In this document: positions 53,156 through 61,712 of the stretch, one piece after another | How positions within the stretch are numbered: position 1 is the stretch's first letter | Layout: every line of letters starts with the position of its first letter | Assembly: GCF_000017265.1 (NCBI RefSeq) | Contig: NC_011143.1 | Span: 310,001-374,000 of the forward strand | Source of the DNA: Phenylobacterium zucineum HLK1 | GTDB taxonomy: Bacteria > Pseudomonadota > Alphaproteobacteria > Caulobacterales > Caulobacteraceae | Direction: 5' to 3' | Length of the DNA: 64,000 bases | Program-made: the position numbers and the translations under genes | Notes under the pieces: generated by a model | Told to the model about the DNA's origin: nothing | Seen by the model: only the letters and a program-made list of their open reading frames with translations | The model's database searches: none

Positions 53156-53986
53156 TCAGCGGCCTTCGAACTTCGGTTTGCGCTTCTCACGAAAGGCGGC
53201 CCGGGCCTCCCGCACGTCCTCGGACGGGTTCGTGATCATGACGGCCATCTGCGCGTCCGCCAACGACGCGGCCCACGACTGCTCCACCGCCTTGGACATC
53301 ATCATCTTGGTGCACCTGACCGCCAGCGGCGCCTTCTCGGCCAGAGCCGCTGCGAATTCGAATGTGCGGGCTTCGAGGTCGCCGCTCACGACTTCGGTCA
53401 ACAGGCCCAGGCGGAACGCCGTATCTGCATCGTAGATCTCGTGCAGCAGGCTCATCTTGAGCGCCTTGTCGTAGCCCATGAAGAACGGGAACAGCCAGGC
53501 CCCGCCCTCGTCCGGCAGGAGGCCGAACTTGTTGGAAGTGTCCCCGAGCTTTGCGGTGGTCGAGCCAAGCCGGAAGTCGCAGGCGAGCGCCAGCGCCAGC
53601 CCGCCGGCCACCGCGTAGCCTTCGATCTGCGCGATGGAGGGCTTGTCGATCCGCCGCAGCTCCGTGAGCACGGGCTGCATGCCGTCGCGCATCTCGCGCG
53701 CCATGCCGAGTGGAGCGGCGCGCACCTTCTCGCGATGTTCGTCCTCGGACCCGCCGATGTCGCCGCCGGCGCAGAACGCCCGCTCACCGGCTCCGCGCAA
53801 GATCAGGACCCGCAGATCGTCGTCGTCCCGGTAGTCTGCGACGGCGCGGTGCAGCTCCTGGGTCATCGCCCAGGTATAGGCGTTCATCGCCGCCGGCCTG
53901 TTCAGCGTGATGCGACCGATGCCCGGCTGCGGAACATCGCAGATCAGGGTCTCGGACTCTCGGGTGGCGAAGATCGCGCGCTGCAT
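53156..53986 (-). CDS. Enoyl-CoA hydratase family protein
   Basis: 276 residues. GIGRITLNRPAAMNAYTWAM, GAGERAFCAGGDIGGSED (oxyanion hole), KPSIAQIEGYAVAGGLALAL, NKFGLLPDEGGAWLFP with the Glu-rich catalytic loop. Related to hydratases and acyl-CoA hydrolases; reaction not decidable. Only 9 bases separate its stop from the facing hydratase. Confidence 0.9.
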   Translation of the reverse strand: MQRAIFATRESETLICDVPQPGIGRITLNRPAAMNAYTWAMTQELHRAVADYRDDDDLRVLILRGAGERAFCAGGDIGGSEDEHREKVRAAPLGMAREMRDGMQPVLTELRRIDKPSIAQIEGYAVAGGLALALACDFRLGSTTAKLGDTSNKFGLLPDEGGAWLFPFFMGYDKALKMSLLHEIYDADTAFRLGLLTEVVSGDLEARTFEFAAALAEKAPLAVRCTKMMMSKAVEQSWAASLADAQMAVMITNPSEDVREARAAFREKRKPKFEGR

Positions 53987-54151
53987 GGTTGCCTTCCCTC
54001 AAGAGATGATCCCGCCCCGATCTGAGACGGTCCTTTGGATGTTTACACTCGTCCAGCAGCAAAGGAGCAGCGGCTCCGCCGCTCGTTTCCCATCGGACCT
54101 GCCCCTGCAATCTCTGAAGCACGAATAGCGGCAAAAGGAACAGCCACCTGC

Positions 54152-54421
54152 CTAGGCCGCTGAGGCCGCTAGCTCATGCCAGCCCAGTGCAACGCTTGAG
54201 ACGTCAGGCCTCGCCCGCAGGCGGTCACAAAGTGTCTCGGCGCGTTGCTCGTCGAGGTCTTCGAGTTCCAAACGGATGTGAAGCCCCGCTGGGGTGCGGT
54301 GCATGCCGACCGCATTGAGGATGGCGCCCGCCACGAGACAGAGGTTGAGCGCCCGCAGCAGGGTGTCTGCCTCGTGGCCGGCTTCGATCAGGAGCGTCCA
54401 GCGGCTCGGTCGCCTATGCAC
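54152..54421 (-). CDS. ACT-like regulatory subunit (IlvM/IlvN-like)
   Basis: 89 residues. RWTLLIEAGHEADTLLRALN, LCLVAGAILNAVGMHRTPAG, HIRLELEDLDEQRAETLC, RPDVSSVALGW show the beta-alpha-beta-beta-alpha-beta order of ACT domains in acetolactate synthase small subunits of the short IlvM type. GTG 54421 overlaps the TAG of the preceding gene (GTGCATAG), so translation is coupled. No catalytic subunit gene is beside it. Confidence 0.55.
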   Translation of the reverse strand: MHRRPSRWTLLIEAGHEADTLLRALNLCLVAGAILNAVGMHRTPAGLHIRLELEDLDEQRAETLCDRLRARPDVSSVALGWHELAASAA

Positions 54422-54773
54422 CGTGACCGCTCCCACTCCTGCCGACGGACCGCAACCGGCCGCTGCAGTCGGCGACATAGCGGCGACGCAGAAGAGGGCG
54501 GCCAACACTGTCGAACGCGCTCAGCTGAACCGCTTCGAGCTCACCGCCGGCGCGCACGAGGATGACCTCATGGGAAGGCGGAGTTGCGCGTGCGGGCCAG
54601 GCGGCTTGCAGCGCCATGTCGACGCCGAAGAGGCTTCCCTCGCCGGAGGGATAGACCGTGGCCTCGAGGCGCACGACCTGCTCGAGCAGGTCCTCACGGT
54701 CGAGGCTGTTGGCGAAATCCATCGCCGCTCTTTTCACGGCGGAGTTCGCAAGGTTCCGGGAAGGTTGGCTCAT
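54414..54773 (-). CDS. Hypothetical protein in attenuated operon
   Basis: 119 residues: MSQPSRNLANSAVKRAAMDF, ANSLDREDLLEQVVRLEATV, GVDMALQAAWPARATPPSHE, RYVADCSGRLRSV. No family recognised. It is the first gene after the leader peptide and terminator and overlaps the ACT-like gene, so the pair forms one operon. Confidence 0.5.
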   Translation of the reverse strand: MSQPSRNLANSAVKRAAMDFANSLDREDLLEQVVRLEATVYPSGEGSLFGVDMALQAAWPARATPPSHEVILVRAGGELEAVQLSAFDSVGRPLLRRRYVADCSGRLRSVGRSGSGHGA

Positions 54774-54807
54774 TGATCGGTCCTTCTGGTGACCAACGGC
54801 GCGCAAC

Positions 54808-54839
54808 AAAAAACCCCGCTGCCTTTCGGAAGCGGGGTT
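54808..54839 (-). terminator. Attenuator terminator
   Basis: Minus strand AACCCCGCT - 10-base loop - AGCGGGGTT with a run of six T (54813-54808). It lies between the leader peptide and the ATG 54773 gene. The alternative hairpin pairs 54882-54893 with 54826-54837 over 12 bases and would prevent the terminator. Confidence 0.8.
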
Positions 54840-54863
54840 CTGATCTTGCGACCGTCGGAGGGT

Positions 54864-54986
54864 TTAGCTCGCGCGCGTTCGCCCCGCTTCCGAGGTGACG
54901 GTCATAAGAATAATTTGGATGCGCAGGGACGAGGCCGCCGTCGCGGCGGCGGTCAGATTGTGCGGCCGTGTCTGGACGTGGCGCAT
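54864..54986 (-). CDS. Attenuator leader peptide
   Basis: 40 residues from ATG 54986 with GAGGGG 7 bases upstream. Near its end it reads LRIQIILMTVTSEAGRTRAS: three Ile, two Leu and one Val within eleven codons, then stop. The codons TCG GAA GCG GGG form the 5' arm of the antiterminator. A ribosome stalled on the branched-chain codons or finishing the peptide would choose between the two hairpins, as in ilv/leu leaders. Confidence 0.6.
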   Translation of the reverse strand: MRHVQTRPHNLTAAATAASSLRIQIILMTVTSEAGRTRAS

Positions 54987-55203
54987 CGTGCGGCCCCTCG
55001 GAGCGGGCTCCTCTAAGGCGCTTTCGGGCCTTGGGCAAGCCCACGATCCTTGCGTTACTGAGGACGTCGGAAGAGCTTGGTGAGATGCTGAAGTTCGTGA
55101 CGGCTCGACAAAGTTTGCTCCAGTTGCGGCTGCCAGCGGCGGCCGAACCTCACGACATCCTCGGGAGGAGGCGGCGCTCCACAGTGGCCGCGGTGGCGGA
55201 CTC

Positions 55204-55538
55204 ATGCGTCCGTGGCTCTCCCAGCGAGGATCGCTCTCACTGAGCATGGCCCTGCACGAGCTCGGCACCAACGCGGTGAAGTACGGCGCTCCAGGCTCTC
55301 CGTCGGGGCGGGTTGAGGTCTCCTGGGAGGTGCAGCGGGATGCGCACTCACGGCCTGTCCGGCTGATGCTCGGTTGCGTGAGAGCGGGGGCCCGCCCGTA
55401 CAACCACCTAAGGAGCGTGGGTTCGGCGCCCGCTTGTTGGACGCCATGACGCAAGAGCTTGGGGGTCAGAGCTCAATCGCGTTCGAGCCGAGCCGGGTTA
55501 AGTGGCATTTCGAAATTCCAATGGCCTCATCGGTCTAG
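55204..55538 (+). pseudogene. HWE-type histidine kinase, decayed C-terminal part
   Basis: MALHELGTNAVKYGAPGSPS (N box of HWE kinases) then GRVEVSWEVQ, followed after a frameshift near 55370 by RESGGPPVQPPKERGFGARL and LLDAMTQELGGQSSIAFEPS, ending FEIPMASSV. Upstream (54968-55203) only faint traces of the phosphoacceptor region remain (MLKFVTARQSLLQL). Nonfunctional. Confidence 0.7.
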
Positions 55539-55924
55539 CGGTCTCTCCGCGGCCGGCCTGCAACTGCCCCTGCGCCAGCCGCGGTGACGGATCTCGGAGG
55601 GGTCCGCTTCCCACCCTCAGCTGACGTTGGTGAGGTCTGATAGCCGATTGTCGGGACCAGCTAAGAGTGGCCACGAAACAAGTCGAAGATGGCCATGGCG
55701 GCATTGCCGCCAGAAGCTGAGTTCGCGTCCTGATGCAAAGCTGGCGTCAACAACCGACTGATAGGCAACTGACCGCTGGGTTCAGTTGCGGCTCTTGGCC
55801 GAGACCTTCGTGATTTCCTCGGCGATGAATTGCCGTAGGCCGCATCCAGGGACCGTATGCACGGGCCGTCGCAGGCGGCTCAAGGTCGCCTCACTCTTGC
55901 GCCCGCCCCGCAAGGGCCCTGGCG
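55539..55924. other. No gene recognised
   Basis: About 390 bases between the decayed kinase and the DUF1640-like gene. No reading frame with protein character, no repeat or hairpin stood out. Confidence 0.4.
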
Positions 55925-56158
55925 CTAGCCCCAGCGCCAAGCCAACAGCACCTGAAGGCCGATCCCGACTGCCACTGCGGCGAACATGAGCGCGCGCAAC
56001 CGCGCTCGAACCCGCCGCTGCAGGCGCATCGCGTCCTCTCGGGTGAAGAACTCCCTGCGCTGAGTGGACAGCAAGAGCGTCAAGGCTTCGGCCTTCGCCT
56101 GGCTCATCCCGGCGGCCTCAAGAGGCTGCGTGGATTCAGCGAATTCGGTCCGGCTCAT
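55925..56158 (-). CDS. DUF1640-like coiled-coil membrane protein
   Basis: 77 residues: SQAKAEALTLLLSTQRREFF, TREDAMRLQRRVRARLRALM, then a membrane helix FAAVAVGIGLQVLLAWRWG. The pattern (helix, coiled coil with T-x-x-D, C-terminal anchor) resembles DUF1640/CCDC90-type small proteins. Downstream of the E2-like gene on the same strand but 333 bases away. Confidence 0.55.
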   Translation of the reverse strand: MSRTEFAESTQPLEAAGMSQAKAEALTLLLSTQRREFFTREDAMRLQRRVRARLRALMFAAVAVGIGLQVLLAWRWG

Positions 56159-56491
56159 ATAATCAGACTAAGGCGACAGGTGGTTTGGCGGAAGCACTAA
56201 GCGCCAAGTGGGGCTCCGGCTTGCCCCAAGGGTCACGTTGGCCAGGAGAGCCAATCGACTGGCTAGACTTTGGCAGGTCAGCCTCGGGTGGATCTCGGAC
56301 GTTGAGCGATCCTTGGCTCAGGAACTAGGTTCGGTGTGTGGGATCTCAGAACACCAGAAGCGCCTAGATGGCGCGGATGCACGTCAGACCGCTCCCAGGC
56401 CCGGACGGCGGCTTGGGTGGCCGCGCGCCCGCGCCCACTCATCGCGCTCGCAATGCTTCGCCCAGGTAGTAGGGCATCCGCTGGTCGTTGC
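56159..56491. other. No gene recognised
   Basis: About 330 bases after the E2-like gene. The E1-like and JAB-like partners usual in such loci are absent. A short minus-strand frame (MPYYLGEALRAR at its end) overlaps the 3' part of the E2-like gene but is not convincing. Confidence 0.4.
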
Positions 56492-57220
56492 TCAGGTGCG
56501 CAGGGGACACGAGAGCATCGTCCCGCAGCATCCACGGCCTAATAGACGTTCCGATGCCCAGAATTGGTCGAGCGCCCGCCGGCGTTCGCGTTCTAGAGCC
56601 ACCAAGCGCGCGATCCCCGCCCGCTTCTTGCACTTCCTCCGGAGCACGGGCCTGCGGCGCCTACCCTTCGTGCATCCCTCCGGACAGGCCAAGCGACCGT
56701 TCATCGGCTTACCGTCGTCGAACGCGATGCCCAACGTGCGATCCGTGATCCAGGAAGGCTTATCCGCGTGAGCCTGCGCGTACTCCTCGGTGAGATCCAG
56801 CTCGGCGGCCAAGTTCTGCGCAGCAAGCTGGAGTTCGCCGGCATGGCCGTGATCAAGAGCGTGATGCGCCGGCCACCGTCCCGTCTGCGCGGCAATGGAT
56901 TGAACCTGAAGCCACTGCTCCATGTGGGTCCACCAGACCTTCGCGTCGTCGCCGGTCTCCACCGGCAGTGCGTCCAGACCCAGGCAGAAGGTCTGGTCCG
57001 CCTGGATATGCCTCTCGGCACACCGGACGGGCAGAAGCGTGCCAGGGGTAACCTCAGCCGCCCCCAGGCGATCCGATCGCGAGAAAATGCGAAGCCGGAT
57101 GCCGTTGGCTTCCCAAATCGTGTCGCGCGGATGGGCGTCCCCGATGATGTCGCCATCCGTGTTCTGGATAGCAAACCAGCCGGGGACCGCCTCAGCGAGA
57201 CGGCGCAGGCGTGGCTCCAT
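56492..57220 (-). CDS. E2-associated cysteine-rich-like protein
   Basis: 242 residues. PGWFAIQNTDGDIIGDAHPR, RLRIFSRSDRLGAAEVTPGT, LPVRCAERHIQADQTFCLGL and ALDHGHAGELQLAAQNLAAE resemble a family I know as E2 domain-associated cysteine-rich proteins, found with ubiquitin-like conjugation genes. The C-terminal part has paired cysteines (RLACPEGC, RRKCKK, GCCGTMLSC) that may form a zinc treble-clef. ATG 57220 overlaps the cyclase stop (TAATG), so translation is coupled. Identification by memory of motifs only. Confidence 0.5.
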   Translation of the reverse strand: MEPRLRRLAEAVPGWFAIQNTDGDIIGDAHPRDTIWEANGIRLRIFSRSDRLGAAEVTPGTLLPVRCAERHIQADQTFCLGLDALPVETGDDAKVWWTHMEQWLQVQSIAAQTGRWPAHHALDHGHAGELQLAAQNLAAELDLTEEYAQAHADKPSWITDRTLGIAFDDGKPMNGRLACPEGCTKGRRRRPVLRRKCKKRAGIARLVALERERRRALDQFWASERLLGRGCCGTMLSCPLRT

Positions 57221-57678
57221 TAGCGGCTATGGGCCTGGACCCGCGGCACGGACGTCTGCCCAACCTGCACCCGGGGGAGCCCACGGATCAGGATACTCGC
57301 CGCGGGGTAGTTCAGGTTGGGCACGATGCTCGACGCCCCGAACGCCTGCTGGACGGTGAGGCCACCGATGCGGATGGCTTCTTCCCCAAGGCTTGTTTCG
57401 GTGCCGCCGCACTCCTGCTGCAGCCGCTCGGATTCGCAGGTCGCGCCACTCGTCACGCAACGCACGCTGGCGTCGCCGCGCAGGCCGATGCGGCAAGCCG
57501 GAGTGACGCCGTACTCAACGCCGATCGCGAGCCCGAGCTGGTTCACTCCTTCCAGTTCCTGCCGGCAGAGGTCGAACGATGAGCGCAGGCCGCCGGCCAT
57601 GAGGATTGCCTGCTCGACCGTCGCCTTGGAGTCCGTGCTGCGAGCGTCGCCTTCCGCCACGATCGCCTGCAGGCAGTC
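57220..57678 (-). pseudogene. Nucleotide cyclase, 3' part (split by IS3 copy B)
   Basis: Reads DCLQAIVAEGDARSTDSKAT, AILMAGGLRSSFDLCRQELE, QLGLAIGVEYGVTPACRIGL, CVTSGATCESERLQQE, then a Gly/Val-rich end. It continues the class III cyclase domain from 58943: joining the GAC codon across the IS gives GRKVRFIGD-CLQAIVAEG without change. About 151 residues on this side. Stop TAA overlaps the next ATG. Confidence 0.85.
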
Positions 57679-57740
57679 TGATCCTCCCCCGGTTTGGTGG
57701 ACACCCATGCTAGCTCTGAGGAGCTGGAGAGGAGTGTCAG

Positions 57741-58055
57741 ATGAGTGGTGCGCGCCGGGTGTTTCCGGAGACGTTCAAGCGCGAGGCGGTCGACCGGGTG
57801 GCTGTGAGCGGCCTGTCGGTGGGCGCGGTGGCCCGGGAGCTGGGTCTGCACGAGACGGTGCTTCGACGATGGATGATGCAGTTCGGGGCGCAGGCGACGG
57901 GGGCGGCGAGGCGCTCCACCACGCAAGCGCCGGCCCCGTCGCCGTCTGACCTGGCCTCGGAGAACGCCCGGCTTCGGCGCGAGAACGAGCGGCTGCGGAT
58001 GGAGCGCGACATCCTAAAAAAAGCCGCGCTCATCTTCGGATCGGCCTCCCGATGA
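57741..58055 (+). CDS. IS3-family transposase OrfA (copy B)
   Basis: 104 residues, identical in translation to copy A OrfA (HTH VARELGLHETVLRRWMM, C-terminal zipper). The A7 run at 58016-58022 is the -1 slip site toward orfB. Confidence 0.94.
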   Translation: MSGARRVFPETFKREAVDRVAVSGLSVGAVARELGLHETVLRRWMMQFGAQATGAARRSTTQAPAPSPSDLASENARLRRENERLRMERDILKKAALIFGSASR

Positions 58056-58912
58056 AGTTCGGGTTCGTCGATGAGCATCGCAGCGTCTGGCCGGTTCGGG
58101 TGATGTGCGCGGTCCTGGGTCTGTCGGCCAGCGGTTACTACGCCTGGCGCTCCAGGCCAGAGAGCCGGCGCGCGGTCGCCAACCGCGCATTGCTGGACGA
58201 CATCCGCCGGATCCACGCCGACAGCAGCGGGACCTATGGCTCGCCTCGGGTGCATGCCGTGCTCCGCGGCCACGGCCGCCGCGTCGGGCGCAGCCGCATC
58301 GAGCGGCTGATGCGCCGGGCCGGCATCCGGGGCCTGGCGGCTCTGCCGCGGCGCACGCGGACGACCGACAGTCGCCATGGCTATCCGATTGCGCCCAACC
58401 GGCTCGGCCGCAACTTCACCACCCAGGCGCCGAACCAGGTCTGGCTCGCCGACCTCACCTACATCCCCACCGGCGAGGGCTGGCTGTACCTCGCTACCGT
58501 GCTCGACCTCTTCACCCGCAAGATCGTCGGCTGGTGCATGCGGCCTTCGCTGCACGTCGAGATCGCCCTCGACGCGCTGCAGATGGCCATCGAGCGCCAG
58601 CGGCCGGCGCCCGGCCTGATCCACCACTCCGACCGCGGTATCCAGTACGCCGCCGAGGCCTACCGCTCGGCCCTGGCCCGCGCCGGCATCACGCCTTCAA
58701 TGAGCCGCAAGGGCGATTGTTGGGACAACGCCCCGATGGAGAGCTTCTTCCACACCCTCAAGACCGAGCGCGTCCACCACCGGGTCTACGCCACCCGCGA
58801 CCAGGCCCGACGAGACCTGTTCCAGTACATCGAGGGCTTCTACAATCCCCGCCGCCTGCACTCAGCCCTGGGCTACATCAGTCCAGCCGAGGCCGAGCGC
58901 AGAGCGGCTTAA
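58052..58912 (+). CDS. IS3-family transposase OrfB (copy B)
   Basis: 286 residues, identical in translation to copy A OrfB, with D-D-E residues in WLADLTYI, HHSDRGIQ and PMESFFHTLK. Overlaps the orfA stop by four bases. Intact and presumably active, alone or as OrfAB fusion. Confidence 0.95.
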   Translation: MKFGFVDEHRSVWPVRVMCAVLGLSASGYYAWRSRPESRRAVANRALLDDIRRIHADSSGTYGSPRVHAVLRGHGRRVGRSRIERLMRRAGIRGLAALPRRTRTTDSRHGYPIAPNRLGRNFTTQAPNQVWLADLTYIPTGEGWLYLATVLDLFTRKIVGWCMRPSLHVEIALDALQMAIERQRPAPGLIHHSDRGIQYAAEAYRSALARAGITPSMSRKGDCWDNAPMESFFHTLKTERVHHRVYATRDQARRDLFQYIEGFYNPRRLHSALGYISPAEAERRAA

Positions 58913-58940
58913 CCCCGTCCACTTTTTCGGGGGAGGATCA

Positions 58941-59967
58941 GTCACCGATGAACCGGACCTTTCGGCCATTGAAGTCTTCACGTGCACAAGCGGCGAGTTC
59001 GCCGCGGAAGACATGCAGATTGTGCACGGCCCTCCGGGCGTTGCCGCTGGCAAGGCTTTCGTCGACGTACCTGGTGAAACCATCGATGTCGGCAAAGAGC
59101 GCCGCCAGCTCCATCAAGACCGCGTTGCTCGGCGGGTGGGCTCCGAAATCCAAAGTCCGCAACGGCGGCTGTCGGTAGTGGAAGTTGAACACGGCCAGGC
59201 TGCCACTCATCTCCACCTGCGCGAGTTCCACGTCGAAAGCCTGGATTTCCGCCTGCGCGGTTTCCTCCAAGGTCCGGCCACCGGGCCCGAGCCGAGCCGC
59301 GAACCCCTTGCTGAACGCTTCCTCGATGAAGTCCAAGCGGCCAGGCGAACGCGCTTGAGCTAAGCGTTCCTGAACGCGGTCGCTGAGGTGGACCCCCGCC
59401 TTGTCGCAGGCCGCGAGGTGCGCCGCGTGGTTCGCGGGACGACCGATGAACAGAGGTTCCTGCTCGGCGCCGCGACCGCTGTTGATGGCAATAGCCTTGC
59501 CGCAGTCGATGCCAATCGAAACGTCCGTGCGGAACCGCCCGCCAAACCGGCGCCCGGTTCGCTCGACCATCGCCTCGAAAGCCCGCGCGAAAGCCAGGGC
59601 GCGAGCAATGCGTTCAACCTCTTTGTCAGGGCCGGCCGGCGACATCACCACTGCGTGCAAACGCGCCCCGTGGAAGTCGACACGTTGCAGGCCGAAAGCG
59701 GTGATCAGGCGGTCACACGCGCCATAGTGCAGGTGCAGGAACTGCAATGCCCGCCGGAAGCTCGCCTCCGTTTCGCGCTCTGACGAGAGCTGCGAACCAA
59801 ACGCTATCAGGTGGGCGTAGATGTGGACGCCATTCGTCAGGATCGCCCGGTTACGGGGGATGTTCACGATCGCCGCCGCCGACGCTTCTGTCAGGAGTTG
59901 CACCTTCGCCAGTTCGGCGCGCCGGCGCGGCAGGTACTCATCGGCGAAGTCTTCGATTTCGATGCCG
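58941..59967 (-). pseudogene. Tandem class III nucleotide cyclase, 5'-truncated and split
   Basis: From the IS407-type end at 59967 it reads GIEIEDFADEYLPRRRAELA, then a degenerate cyclase domain (GVHIYAHLIAFGS, VDFHGARLHAVV, VSIGIDCGKAIAI, LFIGRPANHAAHLA) without the metal Asp residues. A second domain has LFADIDGFTRYVDES and GRKVRFIGD, where both metal Asp residues are kept, and continues beyond the IS at 57678. The true start is lost. At least 493 residues in total when rejoined. The product nucleotide (cAMP, cGMP or pyrimidine) cannot be told. Confidence 0.8.
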
Positions 59968-59996
59968 TGACCTGCCCCCCGCCGGTCCCTCGATCA

Positions 59997-60908
59997 TTAT
60001 GAGAGCCCAGGGGGTTGGTAGCTGATCTCCAGCGCCGGCGGTAGCGGCCGGGCGGTGGAGCTGATCAAGTTGCGCAGCCGGCCGGCCGCGGGGTTCAGAC
60101 GCACGGCTTCCGGGGTCAGTCCGCCGTGCGCCGAGTGCGGCCTGACGTGGTTGTAGTCGAGCCGCCAGCGCTCGATGACAGCCCGGGCCTCGGCGAGGTT
60201 GGCGAAGACCTCCTCGTTCAGGCACTCGTCGCGCAGCTTGCCGTTGAAGCTCTCGACGAAGCCGTTCTGCTGCGGCTTGCCGGGCGCGATGTAATGCCAG
60301 TCGACGCCGGTGCGGTTGGTCCATTCCAGCATGGCCCGGCTGGTCATCTCGGTCCCGTTGTCGCTAACGATGGTCGCCGGCCGGCCGCGCCGGGCGATCA
60401 GGGCGTCCAGCTCGCGGGCCATGCGATGGCCGCCGATCGAGGTGTCGACCACCAGCGCCAGCGCCTCGCGGGTGAAGTCGTCGACGATGCACAGGATCCG
60501 GAAGCGCCGGCCCCAGCTCAGCGTGTCGGCCACGAAGTCCAGGCTCCAGCGCTGGTTCGGCCCGTCCGGCAGCGCCATGGGCGCCCGCGTGCCGGTGGCG
60601 CGCTTGCGGCCGCGCCGCCTTCGCACCGCCAAGCCCTCCTCGCGGTACAGCCGGAAGAGCTTCTTCTTGTTCATGCTGACGCCTTCACGCTCGAGCAGGA
60701 TGCCGAGCCGCCGGTAGCCGAAGCGGCGTCGCTCCGCCGCCAGGCCCCGCAGCCGGGCGCGTACCTCCGCATCGCCTGGCTGGGCCACGCGGCGCACTGT
60801 CTTCGGATCGACCTGGACCAGCCCGCAGGCGCGCCTCTGCGAGAAGCCGCGCTCCGCCATCAGGCGAAGCACGGCCTCCCGGCGCGCTGCAGGCCCGATC
60901 AGTTTTTT
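59997..60908 (-). CDS. IS407-type transposase OrfB
   Basis: About 303 residues counted from the slip region; separate starts are poor, so it is made as an OrfAB fusion. HTH region [20 protein letters not shown], then DDE core: [44 protein letters not shown]-terminus [17 protein letters not shown] is typical. The first codons read [14 protein letters not shown] after -1 slippage on GGA-AAA-AAC. Confidence 0.92.
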   Translation of the reverse strand, partial: KKLIGPAARREAVLRLMAERGFSQRRACGLVQVDPKTVRRVAQPGDAEVRARLRGLAAERRRFGYRRLGILLEREGVSMNKKKLFRLYREEGLAVRRRRGRKRATGTRAPMALPDGPNQRWSLDFVADTLSWGRRFRILCIVDDFTREALALVVDTSIGGHRMARELDALIARRGRPATIVSDNGTEMTSRAMLEWTNRTGVDWHYIAPGKPQQNGFVESFNGKLRDECLNEEVFANLAEARAVIERWRLDYNHVRPHSAHGGLTPEAVRLNPAAGRLRNLISSTARPLPPALEISYQPPGLS

Positions 60909-61162
60909 CCCAGCAGGTCCTTCAGCGCCGACACGTCGAGCATGGACTCCGCCAAGAGCTTCTTCAGTCGCCGATTCTCGTCCTCCAGCGTCTTCAGCTT
61001 CTGGGCATCCGACACGTTCATGCCGCTGTACTTCGCCTTCCACCGGTAGAAGGTCTGCTCGCTGATCCCATGCCGCCGGCAAACCTCCGCCGTCGGGCTC
61101 CCGGCCTCCTGCTCCCGCAGCACGCCGATGATCTGCGCCTCGTTGAACCTGCTCTTCTTCAC
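60899..61162 (-). CDS. IS407-type transposase OrfA
   Basis: 87 residues from GTG 61162 (GAGGAG 6 bases upstream): [43 protein letters not shown], helix [17 protein letters not shown], ending DLLGKN at the slip site. Classic OrfA of this group. Confidence 0.93.
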   Translation of the reverse strand: MKKSRFNEAQIIGVLREQEAGSPTAEVCRRHGISEQTFYRWKAKYSGMNVSDAQKLKTLEDENRRLKKLLAESMLDVSALKDLLGKN

Positions 61163-61221
61163 GTCCGTCTCCTCAGGGTGACGGACTCTCACTCAAACCG
61201 AGGGATCAGGAAGGGGGCAGG

Positions 61222-61467
61222 TCACTTACGCACCGGCGCTTCGAGGCTCAGGGCCTGGCGGAAGGTGAACCAATAGGGCGAGGCGTAGCCGCGCTCAGCG
61301 CCGACGAAGGCCAGGAGCCAGGCGTTGCTGCCGCTGAAGGGCTCGCCGTCCGCACGCCGCGGCAGGCTGGGCTCGCCGCCGCTGGCCCACGGCTGACGCC
61401 ACGGGGGCACGCCGCGTTCGATGCGCCCGATGATGTCGGCCATCAGGGGTTCGAGGGGATTGGTCAT
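61222..61467 (-). pseudogene. ardC: ArdC-type antirestriction protein, N-terminal fragment
   Basis: Residues 1-80: PLEPLMADIIGRIERGVPPW, RQPWASGGEPSLPRRADGEP, FSGSNAWLLAFVGAERGYAS, PYWFTFRQALSLEAPVRK, the ssDNA-binding N-domain of ArdC-like proteins. The frame ends in the IS407-type terminus; the metalloprotease-like C-domain is lost. ArdC protects incoming plasmid DNA from restriction, so the element once carried transfer protection. Confidence 0.8.
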
Positions 61468-61549
61468 GGGAGAGCTCCTGCAGGTCCGCGCGGGACCGCC
61501 CGCGCTCGCCCACCCGGGCCCTCCCCTTCCCTTTCGCGCTCCACCCACG

Positions 61550-61577
61550 AAAAACCCCCGGCGGGTCAGACCGGGGG
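61550..61577 (-). terminator. Intrinsic terminator
   Basis: Minus strand CCCCCGG-9-base loop-CCGGGGG followed by TTTTT. It lies 135 bases after the stop of the helicase gene at 61713, between it and ardC. Confidence 0.75.
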
Positions 61578-61712
61578 CGGGTCGTTGGCGGCGCCGGCCG
61601 CAAGTGAAGGCGCCGCCGCGCCGATGAACCGCGAGCGCGGGATCTGGTTCCCGCGCCGTCCCGGCGTGACGTCCCACGGGATGTTTGTTTGACCAAACTC
61701 GGCGCGGCCTGA

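Larger units (their letters stand above)
57679..58940 (+). mobile_element. IS3-family element, copy B
   Basis: 1262 bp, same ends and proteins as copy A, opposite orientation. Flanked by the 3-base direct repeat GTC (57676-57678 and 58941-58943), typical for IS3, so a simple insertion. It splits the nucleotide cyclase gene precisely. Confidence 0.96.
59968..61224 (-). mobile_element. IS3-family element of IS407 type
   Basis: 1257 bp with inverted ends TGACCTGCCCCC. Flanks CCG (left) and CTT (right) are not duplicated, and the cut genes on the two sides differ (cyclase left, ardC right), so recombination or deletion followed insertion. OrfA and OrfB are joined by an A6 slip site. Confidence 0.9.

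Noticed and set aside
56439..56535. Alternative C-terminus of the E2-like protein in another frame
   Set aside because: The in-frame end GCCGTMLSC provides the paired cysteines expected for the family, so no indel is needed.
24185..58940. Inversion of the block between IS3 copies A and B as the cause of missing duplication at copy A
   Set aside because: Copy B has a perfect GTC duplication on both sides, which an inversion through the copies would have separated.
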